A stretch of 64,000 nucleotides of DNA from Cinnamomum chago. Taxonomy: Eukaryota; Streptophyta; Magnoliopsida; Laurales; Lauraceae. Positions 12,071 through 22,919 of this stretch are shown piece after piece. The stretch spans positions 73,909,501-73,973,500 of the forward strand of contig CP142452.1 of the NCBI GenBank assembly GCA_038049695.1, written 5' to 3'. Below the pieces are notes generated by a model. It made no database searches. It was not told where the DNA came from and was given only the letters and a program-made list of their open reading frames with translations. Every line of letters begins with the position of its first letter. The stretch's first letter is position 1. The translations under genes were made by a program, and so were the position numbers.

Positions 12071-12839
12071 TAGATTGATGCATAAGCTAAATCACATCAG
12101 GTCAAAAGATTTTTTTTTGTGTGTGTGTTTTCAATTGAAAAGTGTAAAAGTAACTTAGAAAAAAGAAATGTCTTATGCTTTCTTTGGCTGTGCATTTTAA
12201 ATCCTTAAAAATCTAGGCTTCATGATTTCAACATTTTGGATTTAAATAGACTACACACATTAACATATCTAAGAAAGTGGGCCCAAACGTGTAAAACAAA
12301 TTAACGTTTTTTTATATTTTATTCATGTTTTCTATATAAGTACAATCTTACAATGGGACCAACTTATCTTAAATGTGTATTCTAAGGAGTTTAGATTTTC
12401 AATAGATAGAGTCCACCAAAGAGTTTTACTTTTAATAAACAAAACTAACAAGACTGGCATGGGCACCTATTGTACCCGGGGGCATGGTCCCCTTGGAACA
12501 ATGGATGTCATCCTATTTAAAGCGATGAAATAAATAATTAAGTCATGATAATAAACTTGGTTTTATGAGTGAAGCAGCTAGAAGCACTTGCTTCAAGCCC
12601 TTGTATTATATTAAATTTCATTAGCTAACCATTGCTATCAAAACCTCAAGGCTTTAGTAGAGGGAGCAGAAATGTTTTTTAATACTCCCCTTGGGTGGAG
12701 CCCACTCCTCAATCTCCTCTTCAGGTGGAACCTGACCGGCGCACTTTTGGCAACACACATTTCTTTTATTTTTGCACCGAGTCATTCCTCCTGTGATTCG
12801 AACTCATAACCGATCGGCTTTGATAACATATTAAATTGA

Positions 12840-13770
12840 GCTTTTTGTATATATCACCCTAAGGTTTGTAGGATTTGTAAATAAGCCCATGGGGTTTTAG
12901 TATTTGTGAATAAGCCCTTGTAGTTTCTTTTTAATACTTTTCATGTCCCCAAAATCAATATTCCTAACAAGAATGGGCAGCCACTATGAGATTTGTGTAG
13001 AATTTTTATATAAATGACAGTTTTGCCCTTACCTCCATTAAACAAAAATAAATATATTATTATTTACAAAAATATCATTATTTTATCTCAAGTTTCAATG
13101 GTTTCTCTTAATAACTCTCACACGCCCATGACCAGGGATGGACCCTAGTACAAGAGTTTGAGGACTGAAGCCCACCCTAAAGTTTCTATTTTTATTTTTA
13201 TTTTTTTTACGTTTACCCCTTCCCCCAATATTTATTTTACATATAACTAAACACCACCACCCCTTGCAAATTCTAAAAAATAATATATATATATATATAT
13301 ATATTTTACATTTGGCCATCACCCCCAATATTTCTTTTACACCCGTACACATGAAGCATAATCATGTATTTTGAAATTCTCATTAATCCAACGATGGGTC
13401 ATGTATAGATTAGATAAATCATAACCGGTTTTGAGTACAAGTATTGATTGTCATCATGATAAATTTGGATTTAATGAAATGAGTCATGTATTGATGATAA
13501 AAAAAATTGTGTAGGGGTATTCACTCCCGTTAAGTGCAACCGTTAATGTTACATGCTTTATAATAAAAAGAATGAGTACAAGCTTTTGAAATTATACATA
13601 CAAGAATAAAAAAGATAGACAAAAGTGTCATTACACTCTAAAAACATATGATAGTTGGATGACTATTGATTTTGGGACACTGAAGGTATTAAAATGAAAT
13701 GAGTGGGTCTATTTACAAATTCTACAAACCTTCAGGGGATATATACAAAAAATTTTATTAAATTTCATTA
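12840..13770. repeat. long inverted repeats enclosing about 0.7 kb, unit B
   Basis: The left arm (about 12840-12990, including CTAAGGTTTGTAGGATTTG) recurs as its reverse complement at about 13660-13770 with moderate divergence. The same structure is in unit C (about 31880-32010 and 32690-32780), and only the right arm is in unit A (about 1680-1790). It looks like a non-autonomous DNA transposon with long terminal inverted repeats, such as a Mutator derivative. I could not fix the ends or a target duplication. Confidence 0.5.
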
Positions 13771-14843
13771 ACTAACCATTGCTACCAAAACCTCGAGGCG
13801 TTAGTAGACGCTGTGAAAATAACCTTTAAAAAAAAAACTTTTCAAAAAAAAAAACCTCAAGATATTAGTAGACGCTGCGAAAATACCTTTTTAATACTCT
13901 CCTCAATTGGAGCCCACTCATCAATAAAATTATTAAGGAATGAATTAGAAAAGCCAGCAGAAGTATTCGATTTTGACTTTCCAGAACCGGTACTGTTGGC
14001 GCCGCCGAATAGGACGATACCAGGCAAATGAGGAAATACGTTGAGGCAGGTAACAATACGACATTTTGTCTTTTCCCTCCATGGATGAGATTGGAGTTGG
14101 CCTGACGTATAAGTCAAGTGAGAGCGTCCTATTGTCAAAGCCATGGAGCCAGAAGCGCCACCTTTTGACTTGACTCTCTCTCTCTCCACCACCCGCCACG
14201 ACACGCGCTAAGAAAATCAAAACAACAAAATTGACCGACCTCCTCTTCCAACCACACAATCCCAATAAAAAACATGAGCACAAACAGCTCTAAACCCTAT
14301 GATTAACCTTTGGGTAACGAAAACTTTACACGTGTCGCGGCACGATACACCCACTCATGATAAGCCTATGTACAGAGGATCTAGACTCAAGAAACAATGG
14401 TGCCCCCACCAAACTCTTGGAGTTGCCAGTAAACGGAACAATTATAGTTATATTTTCTATATAAAAAAATCATTTCTGATAGTTACATAGCAAATAACAC
14501 TCAAATGTAAAAACATAGTAAAATATAGTATAAATGTTTAATTATTGAGTGAGCAAAAAATAATAATAATAATAATAATACTGATGGACCACCTTTGATA
14601 TGTACAAGGCCTAATGGACCTTAAAACTGCAATTTATCTTATTAGTTGCAGGGAGCTTCCTCATGTGAAGTCAAAGAAAGCCAAAACACTCTCTCTCCCT
14701 CTCTCCCAATCTGGAATGCACAGAGAAAAAATAATGAACTCTCTCTCTCTCAATCAGGAATGCACAGAGAAAAATTAATGAACAAAATTGACAGAAGAAC
14801 AAATGAACAAATTGACTGACCAAAGCAAATAAAAAAATGATAT

Positions 14844-14855
14844 TTGACTTTGACT
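14844..14855 (+). promoter_or_regulatory. paired W-box before LecRK-B
   Basis: Two adjacent TTGACT motifs, identical to the pair before LecRK-A, about 180 bases before the start codon. Confidence 0.45.
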
Positions 14856-14877
14856 CAATTCCCAACCACAGCCTCCA

Positions 14878-14983
14878 CCCAAGAAATAGATACAAGTACA
14901 GAGACAGATGAATAATCCCTGTTAGGACGAATCACGGTATCCTCTTCCCAAGAAATAGATACAAGTACAGAGACAGGTGAATA
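14878..14983. repeat. 37 bp direct repeat around a 32 bp MITE remnant
   Basis: A 37-base segment at 14878-14914 is repeated with one difference at 14947-14983. Between the copies lie 32 bases (14915-14946) beginning ATCCCTGTTAGGACGAATCA and ending TATCCTCTT, which match the two outer ends of the foldback MITE at 49256-49482. This looks like a MITE whose interior was lost. A and C have neither the duplication nor the remnant here. Confidence 0.65.
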
Positions 14984-15032
14984 AGCATCTGGTATGCAAT
15001 ATGGGACTTGGCAGCTAAATAGAATCAGGAGT

Positions 15033-16116
15033 ATGAAGGACTCAACACAAATATTCTCCAAGATTCTACTGCTGTTTCTCTTTCAACTTGCAGGTTCGAA
15101 TTCTCAAGAATTCACCTACAATGGATTCCATGGCGCCAACTTGACGGTGGATGGCACAGCAGAGATCGCACCGAATGGCCTGTTGAAGCTTACCAACGCT
15201 ACAAAGCTTTTGCAGGGTCATGCTTTCCACCCCGATCCTTTTCCCTTCAAGAACGCATCAAACGGTAATGTTCTCACTTTCTCTACTAGTTTTGTCTTTG
15301 CAATCATCCCTGAACTAGCCGACGGCGGCGAGGGGATGGCCTTTGTAGTTTCCCCTACAAATCGTCTGATCAACACTGACCCTGCACACTATCTGGGTCT
15401 CGTCAATCTCAGCAATGATGGAAATCTCACTAACCATATTGTTGCGGTCGAGCTAGACACAGTTTCTAACATTGATGTGGGAGATATCAGAGAGAACCAT
15501 GTTGGAATCGACATCAACAGCATCAGCTCTCGCAATTCCTCTCCTGCAGCTTATTATGTGAATGAAATTGGAGGCTACAAGAACATAAACCTTGAAAGTG
15601 GAGAAATGATTCAGGCTTGGGTAGATTACAATGGTATAGAAAAGAAATTCAATGTAACATTAGCCCCTGCCAACCTGCCTAAACCTATTTATCCTCTCAT
15701 ATCAATAACTCTTGATCTTTCACCGATAATTAAAGACCATATGTATGTGGGCTTTTCTGCAGCTACTGGTCCAATGACAGCATCGCATGATGTTTTAGGA
15801 TGGAGCTTTAAGATGAATGGAGTTGCCAAATCACTTGATATCTCAAGTCTTCCTAAGCTTCCTCACAGGGGATCGAAAGGGAGATCGAAATTTCTAGTGA
15901 TTGGGTTGCCTATAATTGTGGTAGCTTCTGTATTATCAATCACCTTTGGAGTTAAATACATGGTGAGAAGACGGATCAAATTTGCTGAAGTACTCGAAGA
16001 TTGGGAGATCGAATATAAGCCAAACAGATTCTCATACAAGGATCTATTCGTTGCCACCAAGGGCTTTAGAGAGAGTGAGCTTTTGGGGATTGGTGGTTTT
16101 GGTAGGGTGTACAAAG
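15033..16116 (+). pseudogene. LecRK-B, 5' part: lectin receptor kinase interrupted by a Tat element
   Basis: Encodes signal peptide, complete legume-lectin domain, membrane segment and the start of the kinase up to the glycine loop (GIGGFGRVYK), then stops at the LTR after the first base of codon 362. The ATG at 15033 (MKDSTQ) is chosen because D starts the same way; an in-frame ATG at 14994 would put non-hydrophobic residues before the signal peptide. Reading on into the LTR adds about 15 foreign residues and ends at 16163. No other defect is visible: both pieces stay open and together measure 2001 bases, the length of the intact paralogue C. The gene was therefore whole until very recently. 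It could still yield a membrane-anchored lectin receptor without a kinase; expression is unknown. Confidence 0.9.
16112..16116. repeat. target-site duplication CAAAG, left copy
   Basis: CAAAG immediately before the 5' LTR is repeated immediately after the 3' LTR (27318-27322). The intact genes A and C have a single CAAAG here. Confidence 0.95.
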
Positions 16117-16834
16117 TGTGTGGGGGCCCATTCCGTGAACTAGTTTCTCTTGGTCTCGGCTAGGGTGTGCTCGGTTAGCTACTGTTTAGGGGACCACGTC
16201 CCTTGATCTCGGCTACGATCCGATCTACTTCGGTCTCGGCACTACGTGCTGGTCTCGGCCAAACAGAATTCAGTTCGGCCGCGCATATCGTTCAGTCTCG
16301 GCAATGCAAGCTCGGCAATGCAGAATTGTGCTTGCAGCTGATAGCCGCGGCCCTATCGTGGCAAAGCCCAAGGAAGGGATCTGATGGGACTTCAGCCACC
16401 ACCAGATCAGGGCAGGATCAGGCCCAATGTGACTGACATTAAATGCATTGTGGGCTGATCGGACCCACATTAAATGCAGTATGGGCTATGATGGACCTTC
16501 ATTAATGGCTTTGTGGGCTGATGTGACCCAGGTCACATCACCAAGCCCACTGGCATTCACCCAAGACTGTCCCATATATAAGGCACGAGCCAAAGGGAGC
16601 AAGGGGTAAGCATTCTCACATAAACACCCAGTCTTTCTTCTTCCTCTTCTTCTGCTTCTCCGATCCATTGCTGACTTAAGCATCGGAGAGCCCTGCGCTG
16701 CCCAGAGCCAGGGTCCTCTGACCTTTGTCTTTCTCCTCTTTCAGGCTCAGGTCGTCGCAGCTATCTCCTCCATGCATTGAATAAGTCCTAAGAGGCATCC
16801 TGATCTTGTGAGTATTATTATTTCTGCACTTACA
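16117..16834 (+). repeat. 5' LTR of the Tat element
   Basis: 718 bp, TG...CA ends. A TATA box (TATATAAG, 16575-16582) marks the likely U3/R start, followed by pyrimidine-rich leader sequence. Reads identical to 26600-27317. Confidence 0.95.
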
Positions 16835-16836
16835 AT

Positions 16837-16854
16837 TGGCGCCGTCTGTGGGAA
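16837..16854 (+). promoter_or_regulatory. primer-binding site of the Tat element
   Basis: TGGCGCCGTCTGTGGGAA begins two bases after the LTR. Its first nine bases agree with the tRNA-Asp type site seen in the Athila element of this window (TGGCGCCGTTGCCGGGGA), but the rest differs, so the tRNA is uncertain. The gag-only element at 39333-44097 has the same site. Confidence 0.8.
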
Positions 16855-16894
16855 ACGATTTCTATAATCTTTCCTATTCCTATTCCTAAACACC

Positions 16895-19800
16895 ATGACG
16901 AGGAGAACTGCGAAAAGCGGAGAAACTTCCAAGACAAAGCATGCAGGACCGCCCCCTGACCAGCAGAGGGCTGGGAAGCAAGTAGTCGCAGAGGACGATG
17001 CTGAACGCGCTCTCATCCGGATCAACGTCCAGCAGCGTGACCTCCGTACAGAGTCCGCTCCCGGGAGGGGAGACGCCCAGCAGCCTGCAGGTCTCCTGAC
17101 AGGGCGAGACCAGCGGGATAAGTCCCCAGTGGTCGATGGACCACGCCCTTCAGGTCAGGAAGGACACGTCGAAGACGTTGAGGATGAAGAGGATGATGAC
17201 TACAACCCTGGCGACAGCTTGAACTCCACCCTTCGGGAGATTAAGGCACAGAACGAGGCCCTCAGGGAAAAGGATGCTCTAATCCGCCAGCTCCAGCAGC
17301 AGCTGGAGAAAGCTGCGGGCTCAGCAAGGCAGCAGCAGCGGACTCGTAGGGAGCAGTCACAGCAGCAACGGTCTCGACAGCAGCAGCGGACTCGTCAGGA
17401 GCAGTCCCAGCAGCAGCGGACTCGTCAGGAGCGATCCCAGCGACAACATGAGGAGAGGGTTACTCGTGTTACGCGCATCTCTTCCTCAAAGGAGGATCTG
17501 AGGGACCACTTGAACAGGAACAAGAAAGGGGACGACCGAACCCGAGATGAAGGCTCAAGCGCCAGCCGTAGCTATTCCAGGAAGGCGTCCGAAACCATTC
17601 CGGAGAACATGTACCGAGACCAGGAATGGCTGGACGCACACATAAGGGAAACGGTCCAGCGCAACCTGGAGGTAGCCGGCTTCGGCCGAGACCAAGAGGA
17701 TGCTTGCTGTAACCCCGTTGATCTCGGTGCGTCTCCTTTCTCCCAAGACATCAGGAGGTACCCCTTACCCAAGAAGTTCAGCGTACCAAGATTCGTCACC
17801 TATGATGGGGTCTCGGATCCAGCTACGCATCTCAGGCACTTCTCCCAGAGGATGTCTGTCTGGGGAGATGAGGGTCACCTGAACTGTAGAGTTTTTTCTT
17901 CCAGTCTGGGTGACCTCCCCCTGAAGTGGTTCTGTGCAATACCGGAGGGGGCCATTTCGAGCTGGCAGCAGCTCCAGCAGTCCTTCTTGAAGAAGTTCCA
18001 GGCCTACAGAGTCCTTCCGAAGACAGATGCAGACATCATGGCCTTGAAGATGAAGCAAGGAGAGAACGTCACCCAGTTCGCCAAGCGGTTCTGGGCGGTC
18101 TACAGTCAGATAGAGAGCTCCAAGGACGAGGTTGCCGTCTTCGCATTCCAGAATGCCTTGCTGCCAGACAGCGATCTCCGCAAGGACTTGGCTAGGAACC
18201 CGGTGTCTTCCATAGCAGCGCTCATGTCCATCGCCAACCGGTACATTGCCCAAGAAGATGACCAGATCCGCGCTCGGGAAAACCATGGAACCGCGCTGAA
18301 GGACCGGGGTGGGAGGACATCCAGGCAAGACAGGGGACCGTCTCGGAGGAGTGAACCTCGGAGAGAGGAGCGGCGGAGAGATGAGCCAAACAGGCGTTGG
18401 GCGCCCACCAGCTCGGCAAGGCCTCATGCGTTCGTCTCGGAAAGAAACAAGCGACCCAGGCTGACAGAGGACGCATTCCAGGCGGTCAACACGGTCTTCA
18501 AGATGCCAATCCACAAAATCATGTATAAGATCAAGAGCAGGCCGTACTTCAGCTGGCCAGAGCCCATGCAAGGCGACCCTTCTAAACGAGATCAGACGAA
18601 GTTCTGTTCCTATCACAAGGAGGGCGGCCATAAAACTGAAGATTGCAGGATACTGCGGTCGCATTTAGAGAAGCTTGTCCAGGATGGACACCTGCAAGAG
18701 TTTGTCAGGAGAGAAACCAGGGCCGACACCCGAGCCCCGCGCCGAGACGAAGGGGGTCACGACAGCGACGGGACAGAGAAGATAATTGACGTTATCCATC
18801 TGGCACCCCCGCCCAAGGGGAGTAACCAAGCACGTGCCGAAGCCAGGAAAGCCTCTCACGGCAAACATGTCATGGCCGCCGAACTCAGTTCAGCACCGAA
18901 AAGGGCTCGGAGGGAGCATCCCGAGATCAGGTTTACTGATGCAGATCTAGAAGGGGTGCAGCTCCCCCACAACGACCCCCTGATCGTGACCCTGAAGTTC
19001 GATTGCTCTAAGCAGGGCGTGAAGAATTGTACTGTGAAGAAAGTCCTTGTTGACCCCGGTAGTTCTTCCGAGGTCCTCTATTTCGACAGCTTTCGAAGGA
19101 TGGGACTGACGGAGAAAGATCTGCAGGAGGCTCGAATTCCCCTTATCGGCTTCAGCGCCAAACCAGTCTATCCTAAGGGGAAAGTGACATTCAAGGTCGA
19201 GGTCGGTGGCGCGTCTGTCATGGCAACCTTCATGGTGATCGACGCACCCTCTCCCTACAATGCTATAATGGGCAGGTCTTGGCTCCACAGCCTGGAGGCA
19301 GTCCCTTCCACCCTCCATCAGAAGCTGAAATTTCCATGGGAGGGAAAGAGCGGCCGAATTGAGATTATCACGGTAAGAGGAGATCAGCAGGCGGCTAAGC
19401 TGTGCTTGACAGCTGTGGTACCTGGGGAGCAAGAGCCTAAGGAGGTCAATGTGGCCGAGATGGAGAAGAACCTGGAGCAGGGGCTGGATGAGCTCGGCCA
19501 AGATCCGGGCAGGAAGAGCGTCGAGGAATTGGCCGAAGTCCGGATCGACCAGAAGGACCCGGATCGGTTCTTTCTACTCGGCAGCCAGCTTGGAGAGCCG
19601 GAAAGGTCCGAACTGGCCCAGTTCCTGATGCAGAACAGAGATGCCTTCGCTTGGACGCCTCAGGAGATGCCTGGCGTCGACCCCGAGGTAATGTGTCACA
19701 AACTAAATGTTGACCCTAACCACAAACCTGTGATGCAGAAGGCACGGAGAACTGGGGTCCCGCAGACCGAAGCCGTCGTCGAGGAAGTGGATAAGCTGCT

Positions 19801-22800
19801 TGAGGCCGGAGCTATCAGGGAGGTTCAATACCCGAAATGGTTAGCCAATCCGGTGGTCGTCAGGAAGAAGACTGGCAAGTGGAGGGTGTGCGTCGACTTT
19901 ACCGACCTCAACAAAGCCTGTCCCAAGGACAGCTTTCCCCTCCCGAAGATTGACCAGTTGATCGACGCCACGGCCGGGCACGACAGAATGAGCTTCCTCG
20001 ACGCCTACCGCGGCTATCATCAGATCCCACTATTTGGGCCAGACGAAGAGAAAACAGCTTTTATCACGCCCAGGGGAACCTACTGTTATAAGGTGATGCC
20101 GTTTGGGCTGAAGAATGCAGGGGCCACCTACCAGAGACTTGTCACCAATATGTTTCACGATCAGCTCGGCAAAACTGTGGAGGTTTACATCGATGACATG
20201 GTGGTCAAGTCCAAGCAGGCGCGGGATCATCTGTCAGACTTGGCCGAGATCTTCGCCACTCTAAAGAAGTTCCGGCTGAAGCTTAACGCCTCGAAGTGCG
20301 CCTTCGGTGTTGGTTCCGGCAAGTTTTTGGGCAGCTTGGTTACACGCAGAGGCATTGAGGCGGACCCAGATCAGATCTCGGCTATCCTCAGAGTGCAGAG
20401 TCCCACTTCGGCCAAGGAGGTTCAGAAGCTTACAGGGATGGCCGCGGCACTGAATCGCTTCATCAGCAAATCTTCAGATAAGTGCCGACCTTTCTTTCAG
20501 CTTCTTAGAAAAAATTCTAAATTTCAATGGACTCTAGAATGTGACCACGCCTTGCAGCAGCTCAAGGCTTACCTTTCATCACCACCACTGTTGTCAACCC
20601 CGACCCACGGGGAGACCCTGTATTTATATTTGGCGGTCTCGGCTCATGCGGTCAGCTCAGTCCTCATCCGAGAAGAGGACAAGGTTCAAAAACCAGTGTA
20701 TTATACGAGCAAGACCCTTATTGATGCCGAGACCCGGTATCTGCCTCTGGAGAAGCTCGCCTTGGCGCTCGTTAGCGCCTCGCGAAAGCTCTCCCATTAC
20801 TTTCAAACCCATTCTATTATGGTTGTTACGGAGCACCCACTCCAATCTGTTTTCAAGAAGGCCGACTTTTCAGGAAGAATCTCCCGATGGGCTGTCGAAC
20901 TAGGGCAGTATGAGATTCAATATCAGCCACGGACAGCAATAAAAGCCCAGGTTCTGGCAGATTTCCTCGCCGAGTTTGATTCAAGTTCGGCACCAACCCC
21001 GCTCGGCACCGAACTGGGGGGTGAGGAGCATGGGGCTCCCACAAGTTCTGAACAATCACCATCTCGAACCGAGACCCCAGTTTGGAAAATCTTCGTCGAC
21101 GGATCTTCCACCTCGAGAAGAGCCGGAGCAGGAGTTGTTCTCCAATCGCCGGAAGGACTGGTCATAGAGCAAGCTCTGACACTGGACTTCAAGGCGTCAA
21201 ACAATGAAGCTGAGTACGAAGCCCTTTTAGCCGGACTTAACAGTGCCAATATCCTTGGAGCTCAACAGCTGGTGGTCTTCAGTGATTCACAGTTGGTGAC
21301 AAACCAGCTGACTGGAGATTATCAGGCTCGCGACGACCGGATGGCCGCGTACTTGGCCCTGGCAAAGAAGCTGCTGGCACAGTTTCAGTCAGCCGAAGTC
21401 AGGCAGATCGGCAGAGAAGCGAACTCTCACGCAGACGCCTTGGCTAACTTGGCCAGCGCTGTTGAGGCAGGAAGAAAGAGGAGCATCGAAGTCGGATCGC
21501 TAGCTGTACCCAGCATTGAGCTCCGTTCACCTCGGGAAGTGTTATGTATTGGTCTCGGCCCGAGCTGGATGGACCCCATCATCACCTACCTTAAGGACGA
21601 CAAGCTTCCCGAGGACAGTGGCGAGGCCCACCGGGTCAGATTCAAGGCAGCCCGGTTTTGGCTATCTCCCGAGGTCAAGCTCTACAGGAAATCGTTCTCG
21701 GGACCCTACCTCCAGTGCGTCCATCCGAGTAAGGTCGAGGACCTCCTCTTCGAGATACACGAAGGAATCTGCGGGAGCCATATCGGAGGAAGATCTCTGG
21801 CCTATCGAGCCATCAGCCAGGGTTACTGGTGGCCGTACATGCAGAAAGACGCACAGGTATACGCGAAGAAGTGCGAGAAGTGCCAGAAGTTCTCCCACTC
21901 CCTCCATCAGCCAACGCAGGATCTCAGCCCGCTCTCTAGCCCGTGGCCATTCGCTCAGTGGGGGCTCGACATTGTGGGACCGCTCCACCGAACTCCGGGG
22001 AATAAGAGATGGCTTATTGTGGCAACAGATTACTTCACCAAATGGATTGAAGCGGAACCACTTTCATCCATCACAGAGCGGGACTCCAAGAATTTTGTAT
22101 GGAAGAATGTGATCACAAGGTTCGGCATTCCTAGAGCGTTGGTCTCGGACAATGGAACTCAGTTTGACTCCAAGCTCTTCAAGACCTTCTGCCAGGAGCT
22201 CGGCGTCAGAAACTATTACTCCACGCCAGCTTACCCACAAAGTAACGGCCAGGCCGAGATCTCCAACAAGGTGATCCTCGATGGGCTCAAGAAGCGGCTG
22301 GACCAAGCGAAGGGGAGATGGGTGGAAGAACTGCCGAGCGTCCTGTGGGCTTACAGGACCACTCCAAGGCGTTCCACTTCGGCTACCCCCTTCTCGCTCG
22401 CCTACGGGATGGAAGCGGTCATCCCTTTGGAGATCGGCCTCCCCACTCTGAGGTCCGAACTCTTTGACCAAGGACAGAACGAGACTAACTTGGCCAGGGA
22501 ACTGGATTTGGCAGACGAAAGAAGAGAAGCGGCGGCAGTCAGACTGGCCGTCTACCAGCAGCGGCTAGCCAGGGGCTATAACCAGAACGTCAGAGAAAGG
22601 AAGTTCTGCGTGGGGGAACTGGTTCTCAAGAAAACGCTCCCAGCCGACAGGGATCCGAATCAAGGGAAGCTAGCGCCGAATTGGCATGGCCCGTTTAAGG
22701 TCACTTCCATTGCTGGACGGTCGGCTTATCGGCTCGAAGACATGGAGGGACGTCCGCTACCGAGACCATGGAACGCCTCACACCTCAAAAAATTCTATTT

Positions 22801-22804
22801 TTAG
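16895..22804 (+). CDS. gag-pol polyprotein of the Tat element
   Basis: One open frame of 1969 residues. A low-complexity Q/R-rich N-terminal region (about 130-200) precedes the gag core (about 320-400, with SSLGDLPLKWF). A zinc-knuckle-like CSYHKEGGHKTEDC lies near 570. The aspartic protease motif (LVDPGSS) is near 716. Reverse transcriptase covers about 950-1150 with YIDDM near 1098. RNase H follows at about 1235-1365. A second archaeal-type RNase H (FVDGSS, NNEAEYEALLAGL) covers about 1396-1525. Integrase runs from an HHCC zinc region near 1615 through its DDE core (GLDIVGP, VSDNGTQF) to about 1835, with a C-terminal tail. Role: particle formation, maturation, cDNA synthesis and integration. 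It is read as a single frame without a break. Confidence 0.95.
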   Translation: MTRRTAKSGETSKTKHAGPPPDQQRAGKQVVAEDDAERALIRINVQQRDLRTESAPGRGDAQQPAGLLTGRDQRDKSPVVDGPRPSGQEGHVEDVEDEEDDDYNPGDSLNSTLREIKAQNEALREKDALIRQLQQQLEKAAGSARQQQRTRREQSQQQRSRQQQRTRQEQSQQQRTRQERSQRQHEERVTRVTRISSSKEDLRDHLNRNKKGDDRTRDEGSSASRSYSRKASETIPENMYRDQEWLDAHIRETVQRNLEVAGFGRDQEDACCNPVDLGASPFSQDIRRYPLPKKFSVPRFVTYDGVSDPATHLRHFSQRMSVWGDEGHLNCRVFSSSLGDLPLKWFCAIPEGAISSWQQLQQSFLKKFQAYRVLPKTDADIMALKMKQGENVTQFAKRFWAVYSQIESSKDEVAVFAFQNALLPDSDLRKDLARNPVSSIAALMSIANRYIAQEDDQIRARENHGTALKDRGGRTSRQDRGPSRRSEPRREERRRDEPNRRWAPTSSARPHAFVSERNKRPRLTEDAFQAVNTVFKMPIHKIMYKIKSRPYFSWPEPMQGDPSKRDQTKFCSYHKEGGHKTEDCRILRSHLEKLVQDGHLQEFVRRETRADTRAPRRDEGGHDSDGTEKIIDVIHLAPPPKGSNQARAEARKASHGKHVMAAELSSAPKRARREHPEIRFTDADLEGVQLPHNDPLIVTLKFDCSKQGVKNCTVKKVLVDPGSSSEVLYFDSFRRMGLTEKDLQEARIPLIGFSAKPVYPKGKVTFKVEVGGASVMATFMVIDAPSPYNAIMGRSWLHSLEAVPSTLHQKLKFPWEGKSGRIEIITVRGDQQAAKLCLTAVVPGEQEPKEVNVAEMEKNLEQGLDELGQDPGRKSVEELAEVRIDQKDPDRFFLLGSQLGEPERSELAQFLMQNRDAFAWTPQEMPGVDPEVMCHKLNVDPNHKPVMQKARRTGVPQTEAVVEEVDKLLEAGAIREVQYPKWLANPVVVRKKTGKWRVCVDFTDLNKACPKDSFPLPKIDQLIDATAGHDRMSFLDAYRGYHQIPLFGPDEEKTAFITPRGTYCYKVMPFGLKNAGATYQRLVTNMFHDQLGKTVEVYIDDMVVKSKQARDHLSDLAEIFATLKKFRLKLNASKCAFGVGSGKFLGSLVTRRGIEADPDQISAILRVQSPTSAKEVQKLTGMAAALNRFISKSSDKCRPFFQLLRKNSKFQWTLECDHALQQLKAYLSSPPLLSTPTHGETLYLYLAVSAHAVSSVLIREEDKVQKPVYYTSKTLIDAETRYLPLEKLALALVSASRKLSHYFQTHSIMVVTEHPLQSVFKKADFSGRISRWAVELGQYEIQYQPRTAIKAQVLADFLAEFDSSSAPTPLGTELGGEEHGAPTSSEQSPSRTETPVWKIFVDGSSTSRRAGAGVVLQSPEGLVIEQALTLDFKASNNEAEYEALLAGLNSANILGAQQLVVFSDSQLVTNQLTGDYQARDDRMAAYLALAKKLLAQFQSAEVRQIGREANSHADALANLASAVEAGRKRSIEVGSLAVPSIELRSPREVLCIGLGPSWMDPIITYLKDDKLPEDSGEAHRVRFKAARFWLSPEVKLYRKSFSGPYLQCVHPSKVEDLLFEIHEGICGSHIGGRSLAYRAISQGYWWPYMQKDAQVYAKKCEKCQKFSHSLHQPTQDLSPLSSPWPFAQWGLDIVGPLHRTPGNKRWLIVATDYFTKWIEAEPLSSITERDSKNFVWKNVITRFGIPRALVSDNGTQFDSKLFKTFCQELGVRNYYSTPAYPQSNGQAEISNKVILDGLKKRLDQAKGRWVEELPSVLWAYRTTPRRSTSATPFSLAYGMEAVIPLEIGLPTLRSELFDQGQNETNLARELDLADERREAAAVRLAVYQQRLARGYNQNVRERKFCVGELVLKKTLPADRDPNQGKLAPNWHGPFKVTSIAGRSAYRLEDMEGRPLPRPWNASHLKKFYF

Positions 22805-22919
22805 TCTCTGTACTTGTACAACGCTTCTGGATTCAATGAAACTACAGTTCTCCACAATTTGTAGCAATCTGGCATCCTGACAGTGACAATGGTGCAAAGT
22901 TGGAAGACCGTCTAAGGCC

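Larger units (their letters stand above)
10183..15032. other. upstream region of LecRK-B with SINE and inverted repeats
   Basis: 10183-10445 matches 724-1000. 10764-13370 matches 29556-32385 before LecRK-C. 13370-15032 matches the regions immediately before A and C. It contains TA microsatellites (11009-11043, 12026-12065, 13283-13305), a SINE (11857-12063), long inverted-repeat arms (about 12840-12990 and 13660-13770), a MITE remnant (14915-14946) and a paired W-box (14844-14855). No protein gene was recognised. Confidence 0.65.

Noticed and set aside
17765-18664. 299-codon minus-strand open frame across the Tat gag region
   Set aside because: It overlaps gag completely, has GC-rich shadow composition and no recognisable motif.
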